Both the position numbers and the translations under genes were made by a program. Below are positions 35,685 through 47,040 of a stretch of 64,000 nt of DNA, piece by piece. Within the stretch, counting starts at the first letter, position 1; the number at the start of each line of letters is the position of its first letter. The notes beneath the pieces are model-generated. The model was not told where the DNA came from and made no database searches. It saw nothing but the letters and a program-made list of their open reading frames with translations. This DNA is from Streptomyces formicae. GTDB lineage: Bacteria; Actinomycetota; Actinomycetes; Streptomycetales; Streptomycetaceae. The stretch spans positions 434,001-498,000 of the forward strand of contig NZ_CP022685.1 in assembly GCF_002556545.1 (NCBI RefSeq). The letters are read 5' to 3'.

Positions 35685-36278
35685 TTACGTGGTGGTGACG
35701 GAACGGGGTGGCGGCGTCGAGAAGCGGCGGATCGAGAGCTGGGCGAGCGGGCCTATCGCCACGGCGAACAGCACCGTGCCGACACCGAGCGTCCCGCCGA
35801 GGAGCCAGCCCGCGGCCAGGGCTCCGACCTCGATCGCGGTGCGGGCGACCCGGATGGAGACGCCGCGCCGTGCGAGCCCCGTCATCAGGCCGTCGCGCGG
35901 TCCGGGCCCGAGACCCGCTCCGATGTAGAGCCCGGTGGCCAGGGCGTTGAGCCCGATGCCCACGAGCAGCAGCGGTATCCGTACGACGAGGGCGCCCGGG
36001 TCGGGAAGGACGGCGAGTGCCGCGTCGGCGGCGAGTCCGACGACGACGACGTTGCAGAGGGTGCCGACGCCGGGGCGGACCCGCAGCGGAATCCAGGCCA
36101 GGAGCACCAGAGCGCCCACGATGTTCACCACCCAGCCGAACGGCAGCCCCGTAGTGCGCGCCACGCCTTGGTGCAGGGCGTCCCAGGACGGGAGGCCGAG
36201 ATCCGCGGCGACCATCAACGCGACGCTCACGCCGAACAGAACGAGCCCGAACAGCAGGCTCATCGACCGTGCCCACAT
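35685..36278 (-). CDS. YczE/YitT-like integral membrane protein
   Basis: 197 residues from ATG 36278 (GGGAG 8 bp upstream); the in-frame ATG at 36329 falls inside the operator dyad and is rejected. It has about five membrane helices and the family marks GLPSWDALHQGVARTTGLPFG and GLGPGPRDGLMTGLARR. YczE-like proteins are of unclear transport function; B. subtilis YczE affects surfactin/bacillaene output. It forms an operon with the FMN reductase. Confidence 0.88.
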   Translation of the reverse strand: MWARSMSLLFGLVLFGVSVALMVAADLGLPSWDALHQGVARTTGLPFGWVVNIVGALVLLAWIPLRVRPGVGTLCNVVVVGLAADAALAVLPDPGALVVRIPLLLVGIGLNALATGLYIGAGLGPGPRDGLMTGLARRGVSIRVARTAIEVGALAAGWLLGGTLGVGTVLFAVAIGPLAQLSIRRFSTPPPRSVTTT

Positions 36279-36315
36279 CGGCGACTCCCGCCCCCTCGGA
36301 ACACGCCCATCAGGT

Positions 36316-36374
36316 GATTGACGTGTCACTCACTTCTTCGCCACGGTAGGAGCCGAGTGAGTGACATGTCAATC
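36316..36374. promoter_or_regulatory. Large MarR-type operator dyad
   Basis: GATTGACGTGTCACTCAC (36316-36333) and GTGAGTGACATGTCAATC (36357-36374) are complementary at 17 of 18 positions, with a 23-bp spacer. The right arm also contains the short palindrome TTGACATGTCAA read with its flank. It lies between the divergent YczE-like and MarR genes, 38 bp from the first ATG and 24 bp from the second. Two regulator dimers per site, or looping, are possible. Confidence 0.85.
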
Positions 36375-36397
36375 AAACTTTCGCTACGCTGGGACGC

Positions 36398-36868
36398 ATG
36401 ACCCGGGAACCCCGTTGGCTCACCGACTCCGAGCAGCGCGCATGGGAGGCGTACCGTCGCATGTTCCTGCTGCTCAACGCCCAGCTCGCGCGCGACCTCA
36501 ACCGGCAGAGCGCCCTCTCCGAGCCGGACTACGACGTGCTGTCGAACCTCGGCGCCAGCCCCGACCACCGCCGCCGCGTCAGCGAACTCGCGGACCGCAT
36601 GCTCTGGTCCCGCAGCCGCCTCTCCCACCACCTCTCCCGCATGCAGCAGCGCGGACTCGTGATGCGCGAGGAGTGCGCGACGGACGGCAGGGGCGCGGTC
36701 GTCGTCCTCACCGACGACGGCCTGCGCACCCTGGAGGCGGCGGCACCGCCGCACGTGGAGTCCGTACGCAGGCACTTCATCGACCTGCTGACCCCCGAGC
36801 AGATCGAGGCGTTCGCGGGCGCCGCCGAGACGGTGGTGGCGCGGCTCACCGAACCCGGCACCGACTGA
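36398..36868 (+). CDS. MarR-family transcriptional regulator
   Basis: 156 residues from ATG 36398. The winged-helix core is typical: LSEPDYDVLSNLGASP, RRRVSELADRMLWSRSRLSHHLSRMQQRGLV (residues ~45-90) and the wing DGRGAVVVLTDDG. MarR proteins are dimeric repressors released by small phenolic or oxidising ligands. It is divergent from the YczE/FMN reductase pair across a strong dyad and very likely controls both itself and them. Confidence 0.94.
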   Translation: MTREPRWLTDSEQRAWEAYRRMFLLLNAQLARDLNRQSALSEPDYDVLSNLGASPDHRRRVSELADRMLWSRSRLSHHLSRMQQRGLVMREECATDGRGAVVVLTDDGLRTLEAAAPPHVESVRRHFIDLLTPEQIEAFAGAAETVVARLTEPGTD

Positions 36869-36921
36869 GACCCGCGGTCCCCGTCCACGCCGCGCCCCGG
36901 CGGGATACGATCGCTTCCGCC

Positions 36922-37701
36922 ATGCAGATGAATGCCAATTACACCAGTCTCGTCGCGGTGGGCGACTCCTTCACCGAGGGCATGTCGGACCTGCTGCCCG
37001 ACGGCAGCTACCGCGGCTGGGCCGACCTCCTGGCCGGCCGGATGGCCGCCGAGGCGCCCGGTTTCCGGTACGCGAACCTCGCGGTGCGCGGCAAGCTCAT
37101 CGGTCAGATCGTCGCGGAACAGGTGGACGTCGCGGCCGCCATGCAGCCCGACGTGATCACCCTGGTGGGCGGGCTCAACGACACGCTGCGCCCCAAGTGC
37201 GACATGCACCGCGTGCGCGGCCTGCTCGACGAGGCCGTCGAGCGTCTCGCCCCCGCCTGCAAACAGCTCGTCCTGATGCGCAGCCCCGGTCGCAACGGCC
37301 CGGTGATGGAACGCTTCCGTCCGCGCATGGAGGAGCTCTTCGACCACCTCGACGGCCTGGCGGCACGGCACGGCGCGGTGGTCGTGGACCTGTACGGCGC
37401 GGCCGTGCTCGGCGACCAGCGCATGTGGGACGTGGACCGGCTGCACCCCACGGCCGAAGGCCACCGCAGGGTCGCCGAGGCCGTCTGGCAGGCGCTCGGC
37501 TACCCGCCCGAGGACGACTGGCGCACCCCGCTGCCCGCCGCGCTGCCGCCCCGGTGGGCCGCACGCCGCGTCGCCGACGCGCGGTTCGCCAGGCAGCACC
37601 TCATGCCGTGGATCGGCCGCCGCCTCACGGGCCGCTCGTCCGGCGACGGACGCCCGCCCAAGCGGCCCGACCTGCTGCCGTACGACGGCCCGTTGCCCTA
37701 G
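36922..37701 (+). CDS. SGNH/GDSL-family hydrolase
   Basis: 259 residues from ATG 36922 (alternative ATG 36928). Block I is VAVGDSFTEGMSD with the nucleophile Ser, block III VTLVGGLNDTLRP with Gly and Asn, and block V MWDVDRLHPTAEGH with Asp and His, so all SGNH residues are present. There is no signal peptide, so it acts in the cytoplasm. The C-terminal ~60 residues are Arg/Pro-rich. Esterase or thioesterase activity is expected. Its TAG stop shares the palindrome CTAG with the stop of the converging DUF4287 gene. Confidence 0.92.
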   Translation: MQMNANYTSLVAVGDSFTEGMSDLLPDGSYRGWADLLAGRMAAEAPGFRYANLAVRGKLIGQIVAEQVDVAAAMQPDVITLVGGLNDTLRPKCDMHRVRGLLDEAVERLAPACKQLVLMRSPGRNGPVMERFRPRMEELFDHLDGLAARHGAVVVDLYGAAVLGDQRMWDVDRLHPTAEGHRRVAEAVWQALGYPPEDDWRTPLPAALPPRWAARRVADARFARQHLMPWIGRRLTGRSSGDGRPPKRPDLLPYDGPLP

Positions 37702-37919
37702 GCGCGCTCGCCTTCCGCCTCCTCCGCGAGCGTGTGGGCGACCAGGGCGTTGGCGTGGCCGTGCCCCATCCCGTGCTCGGTCTTGAGCCAGCCCACCAGC
37801 TCCATGTGCTTGGTCAGGGGAGAGGCGCGGACGAGGGTCTTCCACTCGGCTATCGGCCGGCCGTACTTCTTCTCGATCGACGGGAAGTAGCTGGCGGGGC
37901 CCTTCACAGGTTCAGTCAT
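37698..37919 (-). CDS. DUF4287 small protein
   Basis: 73 residues from ATG 37919; the open frame to 38042 runs over the purB leader and is rejected. The DUF4287 pattern is FPSIEKKYGRPIAEWKTLV, HMELVGWLKTEHGMGHGHANALVAH. It is a soluble helical protein of unknown function, widespread in Actinobacteria and often near or fused to DUF5655. It converges with the SGNH gene (4-bp overlap, shared CTAG) and is divergent from purB. Confidence 0.87.
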   Translation of the reverse strand: MTEPVKGPASYFPSIEKKYGRPIAEWKTLVRASPLTKHMELVGWLKTEHGMGHGHANALVAHTLAEEAEGERA

Positions 37920-38076
37920 GATCGAAGCATGGCACCCGCCACTGACAACGCGCTGCGCCCAGTGGTCGAGGGCCGACGCTGCGTGAGCCGCTCTGGACGA
38001 TGCTCCAAGGAGCCGCGCCCGCCGGGCTGTAGGGACGGTCAAAGTGCAGGTCGGAGGCCAGGTAAACTCCGTGCAC

Positions 38077-39519
38077 GTGACTGCCGCGCCCGCAAAGCCC
38101 CGTATCCCGAACGTCCTCGCCGGACGTTATGCCTCCGCCGAGCTCGCCACCCTCTGGTCGCCCGAGCAGAAGGTGAAGCTGGAGCGTCAGCTCTGGCTCG
38201 CCGTGCTGCGCGCGCAGAAGGACCTGGGGATCGACGTCCCCGACGCCGCCATCGCCGACTACGAGCGCGTCCTCGACCAGGTCGACCTCGCCTCCATCGC
38301 CGAGCGCGAGAAGGTCACGCGCCATGACGTGAAGGCCCGCATCGAGGAGTTCAACGCCCTCGCGGGGCACGAGCACGTGCACAAGGGCATGACCTCGCGC
38401 GACCTCACCGAGAACGTCGAGCAGCTGCAGATCCGGCTCTCCCTCGAACTGATTCGCAACCGCACGGTCGCGGTCCTCGCCCGGCTCGGCAAGCTCGCCG
38501 GTGAGTACGCCGAGCTGGTCATGGCGGGCCGCTCGCACAACGTCGCCGCCCAGGCGACCACGCTGGGCAAGCGCTTCGCGACCGGCGCCGACGAGCTCCT
38601 GGTCGCCTACCGCCGCCTCGACGAGCTCATCGACCGGTACCCGCTGCGCGGCATCAAGGGCCCGGTCGGCACCGCCCAGGACATGCTCGACCTGCTCGGC
38701 GGCGACGCCGCGAAGCTGGCGGACCTGGAGCAGCGCATCGCCTCGCACCTGGGCTTCGAGACGGCCTTCACCTCGGTCGGCCAGGTCTACCCGCGCTCCC
38801 TGGACTACGACGTCGTCACCGCGCTCGTGCAGGTCGCGGCCGCGCCGTCCTCGATCGCCAAGACGGTCCGCCTGATGGCCGGGCACGAGCTGGTCACCGA
38901 GGGCTTCAAGCCGGGCCAGGTCGGCTCGTCCGCGATGCCGCACAAGATGAACACCCGTTCCTGCGAGCGCGTCAACGGCCTCACCGTCATCCTGCGCGGC
39001 TACGCCTCGATGACCGGCGAGCTCGCGGGCGACCAGTGGAACGAGGGCGACGTCTCCTGCTCCGTCGTCCGCCGGGTCGCGCTGCCCGACGCGTTCTTCG
39101 CGCTCGACGGTCTCCTGGAGACCTTCCTGACCGTGCTCGACGAGTTCGGCGCCTTCCCCGCCGTCGTCGCGCGCGAGCTGGACCGCTACCTCCCCTTCCT
39201 CGCCACGACCAAGGTCCTGATGGCCTCGGTGCGCGCGGGCGTGGGCCGCGAGGAGGCCCACGAGGCCATCAAGGAGAACGCGGTCGCCTCCGCGCTCGCC
39301 ATGCGCGAGCAGGGCGCCGAGCGCAACGAACTGCTCGACAAGCTCGCCGCCGACTCCCGCATCCCGCTGGACCGCGCGCAGCTCGACGAGCTGATGGCCG
39401 ACAAGCTGTCCTTCACCGGTGCCGCGAGCGACCAGGTCGCCGTGGTCGTCGCGCGGATCGAGGCGCTCCTGAAGGAGCACCCCGAGGCCGCGGCGTACGC
39501 GCCGGGCGCGATTCTCTGA
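38077..39519 (+). CDS. purB: Adenylosuccinate lyase
   Basis: 480 residues from GTG 38077 (V/MTAAPAKPRIPNVLAGRYAS), matching the usual Streptomyces length; GTG 38071 is an alternative nearer to the GGAGG at 38053. It acts twice in purine synthesis, on SAICAR and on adenylosuccinate, releasing fumarate. The superfamily signature SSAMPHKMN is present (residues ~287-295), as are HEHVHKGMTSRDLTENVEQ in part, SHNVAAQATTLG and the tetramer-forming long helices. It is monocistronic and ends at a very strong terminator hairpin. Confidence 0.96.
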   Translation: MTAAPAKPRIPNVLAGRYASAELATLWSPEQKVKLERQLWLAVLRAQKDLGIDVPDAAIADYERVLDQVDLASIAEREKVTRHDVKARIEEFNALAGHEHVHKGMTSRDLTENVEQLQIRLSLELIRNRTVAVLARLGKLAGEYAELVMAGRSHNVAAQATTLGKRFATGADELLVAYRRLDELIDRYPLRGIKGPVGTAQDMLDLLGGDAAKLADLEQRIASHLGFETAFTSVGQVYPRSLDYDVVTALVQVAAAPSSIAKTVRLMAGHELVTEGFKPGQVGSSAMPHKMNTRSCERVNGLTVILRGYASMTGELAGDQWNEGDVSCSVVRRVALPDAFFALDGLLETFLTVLDEFGAFPAVVARELDRYLPFLATTKVLMASVRAGVGREEAHEAIKENAVASALAMREQGAERNELLDKLAADSRIPLDRAQLDELMADKLSFTGAASDQVAVVVARIEALLKEHPEAAAYAPGAIL

Positions 39520-39544
39520 CGGTTCCACCACCACACGGATCCAC

Positions 39545-39587
39545 GCGACGGCGGCCCCGGGGCATCGTGCCCCGGGGCCGCCGTCGC
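39545..39587. terminator. Bidirectional terminator between purB and lysA
   Basis: Bases 39545-39564 and 39568-39587 are perfect 20-bp inverted arms (core GGCCCCGGGGCA) with a 3-base TCG loop. It is the most stable hairpin noticed in the window. It lies 25 bp after the purB stop and 9 bp after the lysA stop read from the other side. Confidence 0.92.
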
Positions 39588-39596
39588 GTTTCCGCG

Positions 39597-41099
39597 TTAC
39601 AGGCCCACGTCCCTGCTGCGGAAGTCCTCCAGGGACTCCCGCCGGACCAGCAGCCTGGCGTGTCCTTCGGCCACCGCGACCACCGGCGGGCGGCCCACGA
39701 GGTTGTAACCGGAGGCCATCGACAGGTGGTACGCACCGGCGACCGGGACGGCCAGCAGATCCCCCGGTCGTACGTCCCCCGGCAGCGGCACGTCCGTCGC
39801 CAGGATGTCGCCCGCCTCGCAGTGCCGCCCCACGACGGTCACGGGCGCGGCCTCGGCCGTGGTGCTCCGGCCGACCAGGCGGGGCTCGTACCGCACCCCG
39901 TACAGCGCCGGGCGCGGGTTGTCGCTCATGCCGCCGTCGACGGCGACGAAGGTGCGGTGGGCGGTGCGCTTCACCGCGAGCACCCGGTAGAGGGCCACTC
40001 CGGAGGGGCCCGCGATCGCGCGGCCCGGCTCCACGATCAGGCGCGGGACGGTGAGTCCCGCCGCCGCGCAGCTCTCGATCAGCTCGGCCCGCACCTTGCG
40101 GGCGAGACAGGCGATGTCGAGCGCGTCCTCGCCGGGACGGTAGGCGATGCCGTGGCCGCCGCCGAGGTCCAGCTCGGGGAACGTGACGCCGTGCTGGTCC
40201 TTGACCCGCGCCATCAGGCCGACCAGCCTGCGCACCGCGGCGAGGAACGGCTTCTCCGTGGTGATCTGTGATCCCAGATGGCAGTGCAGGCCCACCAGTT
40301 CGAGCGCGGGCTGGCCCAGGATGCGGGCGATGGCGTGCTGCGCGGAGCCGTCCGTGAGGGACAGGCCGAACTTCTGGTCGTCGGTGCCCGTGCGGATCTT
40401 GACGTGCCCGCCCGCCGCGATGCCGGGCACCACCCTGACCATCACCTTCTGCCTGCTGCCGGTCGGCACGGCGGCGGCGAGACGGGCGATCTCGGACGCG
40501 CTGTCGATGACGATGCGCCCGACGCCGAGCCGGAGCGCGGCGGCCAGGTCGTGCGGGCTCTTGGCGTTGCCGTGCAGCACGATGCGTTCGGCGGGGAACC
40601 CGGTCGTGACGGCGAGCTCCAGCTCACCGGCCGAGCAGACGTCCAGGCCCAGGCCCTCCTCGTCCATCCAGTGCGCCATCGCGCGGCACAGGAACGCCTT
40701 GGCGGCGTAGAGGACTTCGGCCTCGGGGAAGGCGCGCAGGTACGCGCGGCAGCGGGCGCGCACCTCGCCTTCGTCCAGGAGATAGGCGGGGGTGCCGAAG
40801 CGATCGGCGACCTCGGTGACCGGGACGCCGCCCACGGAGAGGTCACCGCGCGCGAGGGGCGTGGTGGAGGCGGGCCAGATGGACAGCTCCTCGTCGGACG
40901 GGCAGTCGGACGAGGAGCCGGACACGGAGCCGGACGCCTGCTCGGACGAGGTCTTGGACGGGAGCTCGGTCGCGGGCTCGGGTGCGGGCTCGGGTGCGGG
41001 CTCGGGTGCGGGCTCGGACGGGGAGAGGTCGCCGACGGGGTCGGGCGCCACCGGTTGAGGGAGCGGTACAGGGAACGGAGGTACGTGCAGGGTCGTCAT
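39597..41099 (-). CDS. lysA: Diaminopimelate decarboxylase with repeat-rich N-terminal extension
   Basis: 500 residues. A fold-III PLP enzyme that decarboxylates meso-diaminopimelate to L-lysine. The PLP lysine is in VLYAAKAFLC, with HGNAKSPHDL, LHCHLGSQI and LDLGGGHGIAY also seen; EPGRAIAG is the phosphate-binding motif. The core begins near residue 85. The first ~80 residues are a low-complexity Pro/Glu/Ala/Ser stretch coded by a 12-bp tandem repeat. Streptomyces often have a second lysA-like gene for specialised roles, so this copy may not be the only one. Confidence 0.92.
   Translation of the reverse strand: MTTLHVPPFPVPLPQPVAPDPVGDLSPSEPAPEPAPEPAPEPATELPSKTSSEQASGSVSGSSSDCPSDEELSIWPASTTPLARGDLSVGGVPVTEVADRFGTPAYLLDEGEVRARCRAYLRAFPEAEVLYAAKAFLCRAMAHWMDEEGLGLDVCSAGELELAVTTGFPAERIVLHGNAKSPHDLAAALRLGVGRIVIDSASEIARLAAAVPTGSRQKVMVRVVPGIAAGGHVKIRTGTDDQKFGLSLTDGSAQHAIARILGQPALELVGLHCHLGSQITTEKPFLAAVRRLVGLMARVKDQHGVTFPELDLGGGHGIAYRPGEDALDIACLARKVRAELIESCAAAGLTVPRLIVEPGRAIAGPSGVALYRVLAVKRTAHRTFVAVDGGMSDNPRPALYGVRYEPRLVGRSTTAEAAPVTVVGRHCEAGDILATDVPLPGDVRPGDLLAVPVAGAYHLSMASGYNLVGRPPVVAVAEGHARLLVRRESLEDFRSRDVGL
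40972..41018. repeat. 12-bp tandem repeat in the lysA 5' region
   Basis: Four copies (last one partial) of GCGGGCTCGGGT stand head to tail at 40972, 40984, 40996 and 41008. On the coding strand they give the PEPA repeat (SEPAPEPAPEPAPEPA). Unit length is a multiple of three, so copy-number change would keep the frame. Confidence 0.9.
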
Positions 41100-41123
41100 G
41101 ACAGGTCTCTTTTCGCTTCGGCC

Positions 41124-41543
41124 TCAGCCGATCCACAGGGTCGGCGCGCCCACCAGGGCCGCCGTTCCGCTCACGCGCGGCGCGCCCGCCGTCTGCGGGT
41201 CCCGATCGCGCCACGCGGTGGCACAGCGCTCGCCGGGCCGCAGCGGGGGCGGTCCGACGCGATGCGCGGCCAGCCGTGGATCGACGGTGACGTCGCCGAC
41301 GCCGAGCGGTTCGACGAGTGCCCGCAGCGCCGGTGCGGAAAGCCGGATCCACGGCTGTGTGTCGCCGAGGGCCGCGCCGAGGCGCGCCTCGGTGGTGAAG
41401 GCGACGGCGGTGCGCCCGCCGACGGCCGTGCGGAACAGGCGGGCCACACAGCCCGCGGGTCCCGGCCGGACGGGGACGAACAGCGGCCCGGCCGGGCCGG
41501 GTTCACAGGGCTCGGGGTCCTCGCCGCACGGGAGCTCTGCCAT
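41124..41543 (-). CDS. SAV_915-type conserved protein
   Basis: 139 residues from ATG 41543 (GGAGGAACC upstream); longer in-frame starts are unlikely. The family core is LFVPVRPGPAGCVARLFRTAVGGRTAVAFT followed by QPWIRLSAPALRALVEPLGV and VTVDPRLAAH, spread over residues ~20-110. It matches what I recall as the SAV_915 family of Streptomyces, function unknown. It is soluble. It lies 24 bp upstream of lysA on the same strand and is probably cotranscribed with it. Confidence 0.82.
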   Translation of the reverse strand: MAELPCGEDPEPCEPGPAGPLFVPVRPGPAGCVARLFRTAVGGRTAVAFTTEARLGAALGDTQPWIRLSAPALRALVEPLGVGDVTVDPRLAAHRVGPPPLRPGERCATAWRDRDPQTAGAPRVSGTAALVGAPTLWIG

Positions 41544-41873
41544 GGGTTCCTCCGATGGAGACAGGTCGGGCGCCGCAGGTCGCATCGGCGGCCTGCGGCA
41601 TACAGTGACGTTATGCCCGGCACGAGGTGCCAACCGACCCTCCATGACGCGACGTTGACGCGGGGGCGCCCCGCCCTGACGCGATGCTGTCGCCGGGGCC
41701 CTTCGGTCGTCAGTGCGGCGTCAAAGCCGTCGCCTCGCTCTTGAGCCCGCGCCCCCTGGCCAGTTGGATGTCGGTCGGGACGGGAACCCGCCGACGCCGA
41801 GACGGGCCGCCGTTCAGGGGTCGGCCGGTGGCACGCCCAGTTCACTCGAAGGTCTCACTCCGGAGGAGCCCCC

Positions 41874-42674
41874 ATGCTTCAGCTTCCCCAGCAGCCGCTG
41901 CCCGCGGTCTACCGCTGGTTCACCACGGGGGAACCCGGGCCCGCCTCCGTGCCCGAGCACGTCGCCGCCGGCGGCGTCGGCGACTGGTGGGTGGACGACG
42001 CCGTGGCTCCGCGCGTCGCGGCCGTCTCGTGCGCGGGCCACGTACTGCTCGGCGGCGATCCCCACAGCCTCACCCCGAGCCTCCTCGCGCCCTTCGCGCG
42101 CAGCCGCGTGGAGGCTCCGGTGCGCTTCCTTCCCGTGCTCGGCGCCGCGTTCGACCGCCTCGTACCGGTGGAGCGCATGGTGTACGTCCACCGCGAGCCG
42201 GTGGCGGCGCCGCGTCCGCCGCGCGGGGTGACCGTGCGGCGCGTCGAGCCGCGTGACGCCGACGCCCTCACCGCCCTCGGTGACGACAGCGCGTGGATCC
42301 ACAGCAGTTGGGGCGGCCCCTCGGGGCTCGCGGCCTCCGGGCACGCCTGGGGCGCCTTCGACCGGGCGGGCCGGGTGGCGGCCGTCGCCTGCGGCTATTT
42401 CGTCGGCGGCACGTACGAGGACGTGGCCGTGCTCACCGCGCCCGAACGCCGCAGGGAGGGTCTGGCGCTGGCCTGTGTGACGGCGCTGTGCGCGGACATC
42501 ACCGCGCGGGGGCGCACCGCGAGCTGGTCCTGCGGGCGCGACAACCGGCCCAGCCGTCTGCTCGGCTGGACGGCGGGCTTCCGGTTGCACCGGGAGTACG
42601 TCCAGTACGCCACGGGGAACCCCTCCGTCCGGCCGCCTCGGGTGCCCCGACCGGCATCACGCACCGCGGTGTGA
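41874..42674 (+). CDS. GNAT-family N-acetyltransferase (FR47-like)
   Basis: 266 residues from ATG 41874 (GGAGGAGCCCCC upstream). The N-terminal half (to ~125) lacks clear motifs. The C-terminal half is a GNAT domain: VTVRRVEPRDADALTAL, AVACGYFVGGTYEDVAVLTAPERRREGLALACVTAL (acetyl-CoA loop in part) and SRLLGWTAGFRLHREYVQY. The substrate is unknown. It stands alone, divergent from the SAV_915/lysA unit. Confidence 0.87.
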   Translation: MLQLPQQPLPAVYRWFTTGEPGPASVPEHVAAGGVGDWWVDDAVAPRVAAVSCAGHVLLGGDPHSLTPSLLAPFARSRVEAPVRFLPVLGAAFDRLVPVERMVYVHREPVAAPRPPRGVTVRRVEPRDADALTALGDDSAWIHSSWGGPSGLAASGHAWGAFDRAGRVAAVACGYFVGGTYEDVAVLTAPERRREGLALACVTALCADITARGRTASWSCGRDNRPSRLLGWTAGFRLHREYVQYATGNPSVRPPRVPRPASRTAV

Positions 42675-42970
42675 ACCCGCTCCGCGCCGCGCCCCCTACC
42701 CGTTCCCCGACGCACCCCTGATCTCCGGCCGACCCGCCCCTTCAGCATCGCTGACCCTCCCCTAAGGCAGCCCCTAAGCCATTCGAGTGCCACCCCAAAG
42801 GGGCTCCGTCGGCACTGCCGCTGCATCACCGTCTGGGCCGAAATGTGCCGGTAGAAGCCCCGGGCAGGCAATAGCCGTCCGCCCGTTCGAGATCAAGGGA
42901 GTTCAGAAGAGGGCAAGGTCACAGCCCTTTTCGGCACCGCGTGCCAGGGGTTGGGTCCTAGCATCGGGGC
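42675..42970. other. Leader region of the methylmalonyl-CoA mutase operon
   Basis: No gene is supported in these 296 bp. A possible hairpin is CCCC-AAA-GGGG (42793-42803) within GTGCC...GGCAC flanks (42788-42815). No cobalamin riboswitch core was recognised although the downstream enzyme uses B12. A promoter probably lies in the right half, with the mutA ATG 8 bp after GGGGC. Confidence 0.4.
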
Positions 42971-44817
42971 ATGACGGTCCTGCCTGACGACGGGCTTTCC
43001 CTGGCCGCCGAGTTCCCTGATGCGACCCATGAGCAGTGGCAGCGCCTGGTGGAAGGCGTGCTGCGCAAGTCGGGTAAGGACGTATCGGGCACGGCCGCCG
43101 AGGAAGCGCTCTCCACCGCACTCGAGGACGGGCTCACCACCCGCCCCCTGTACACCTCCCACGACGCCGCGCCCGATGCGGGCCACCCCGGTTTCGCCCC
43201 CTTCGTACGGGGCGGCACGGCCGGTGGCAACGCAGCCGCGGGCTGGGACGTGCGGCAGCGGCACGCGGGCACCGACCCCGCCCGCACGAACGACGCCGTA
43301 CTCGGCGATCTGGAGCACGGCGTCACCTCGCTCTGGCTGAGCGTGGGCGCGAGCGGCATCCCGGTGTCCGGCCTGGCGCGGGCCCTCGACGGCGTCTTCC
43401 TCGACCTCGCGCCCATCGCGCTCGACGCGGGCGCCGAATTCGACTCCGCCGCCCGCGAGTTGCTCCGTCTGTACGAGGCGGCGGGCGTCTCGAAGGAGTC
43501 GGCGCACGGCAACCTCGGCGCCGACGTCCTCGGCCACGAGGCCCGCACCGGCGAGCAGGTGGACCCCGCCGCCGCGGTGGAGCTGGCCAGGCTCTGCGGG
43601 CGCGAGTACCCGGGGCTGCGGGCGCTCGTCGTGGACGCGGGGCCCTATCACGAGGCGGGCGGTTCGGCCGCGCAGGAGCTGGGCAGTTCGCTGGCCACCG
43701 GCGTCGCCTACCTGCGTGAGCTGACCGACGCCGGGCTCTCGGTCGAAGAGGCCTGCGCGCAGCTGGAGTTCCGCTACGCGGTGACGGCCGATCAGTTCCT
43801 GTCCATCGCCAAGTTGCGGGCGGCGCGCCGCCTTTGGGCCCGGGTCGCCGAGGCGTGCGGCGCGCCGCACGCCGGTGCGCAGCGCCAGCACGCGGTGACG
43901 TCGCCGGTGATGATGACCCGCCGTGACCCGTGGGTGAACATGCTGCGCACGACGGTGGCCTGCCTGAGCGCGGGCGTCGGCGGCGCCGACGCCGTGACCG
44001 TCCTGCCCTTCGACCACTCCCTCGGGCTGCCCGACGCGTTCGCGCGCCGCATCGCCCGCAACACCTCGACGATCCTGATCGACGAGTCGCACCTGGCGCG
44101 GGTGATCGACCCCGCGGGCGGCTCCTGGTACGTGGAGCGCCTCACCGACGAACTGGCCCACGCGGGCTGGGAGTTCTTCCAGGAGATCGAGCGCGCGGGC
44201 GGCCAGGCGGCGGCCCTGCGCTCCGGCCTGGTCGGCGAGCGCCTGGCGGCCACCTGGGCGGAGCGCCGCAAGAAGCTGGCCAAGCGGCGCGAACCGATCA
44301 CCGGTATCAGCGAGTTCCCCCAGCTCACCGAGCGCCCCGTGGAGCGGGAGGCAGCTCCGCAGGCGCCCACCGGGGGGCTGCCCCGCGTGCGCCGCGACGA
44401 GGCGTACGAAGAGCTGCGCACCCGCTCCGACGCGCACTTGGCGAAGACCGGCACCCGGCCCCGCGTGTTCCTCGCGGCGCTCGGCCCCGCCGCCGCGCAC
44501 ACCGCGCGGGCGACGTTCGCGGCCAACCTCTTCCAGGCGGGCGGCATCGAGGCCGTGCACGACCCTGCGACGGTGGACCCGGAGACGGCCGCCGACGCGT
44601 TCAGGTCCAGCGGCGCGACGGTGGCGTGCGTGTGTTCCAGCGACGCGCTCTACGCCGAGCAGGCCGAAGCGGTCGCGCGGGCCCTCAAGTCGGCGGGCGC
44701 CGAGCGGGTGTTCCTCGCCGGGCGCGGTGAGTACGCCGACGTCGACGCGTACGTCTTCGCGGGCTGCGACGCCGTGGCCGTGCTCTCCTCCACCCTCGAC
44801 CGCATGGGAGTGGCGTA

Positions 44818-44818
<1 letters not shown>
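42971..44818 (+). CDS. mutA: Methylmalonyl-CoA mutase small subunit
   Basis: 615 residues, typical for MutA of Streptomyces and Propionibacterium. It is the non-catalytic partner of MutB. It has the TIM-barrel domain (residues ~30-440, [21 protein letters not shown]) and a degenerate B12-like C-terminal domain that lacks the DxHxxG cobalt-ligand motif, as expected for this subunit. It is the first gene of mutA-mutB-meaB-hydrolase. Its TAA stop overlaps the mutB ATG by one base. Confidence 0.96.
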
Positions 44819-47019
<2,201 letters not shown>

Positions 47020-47040
47020 GTCGGTGAGTTCCTCAATCCC

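Noticed and set aside
42675..42970. Cobalamin riboswitch upstream of mutA
   Set aside because: I looked for the conserved B12-box and GGGAA/CCGGCGCTG-type core elements before this B12-dependent enzyme operon and did not see them; only a weak CCCC-AAA-GGGG hairpin is present.
42787..42987. 66-codon ORF before mutA
   Set aside because: No ribosome site, overlaps the mutA start, and shows no protein-like pattern.
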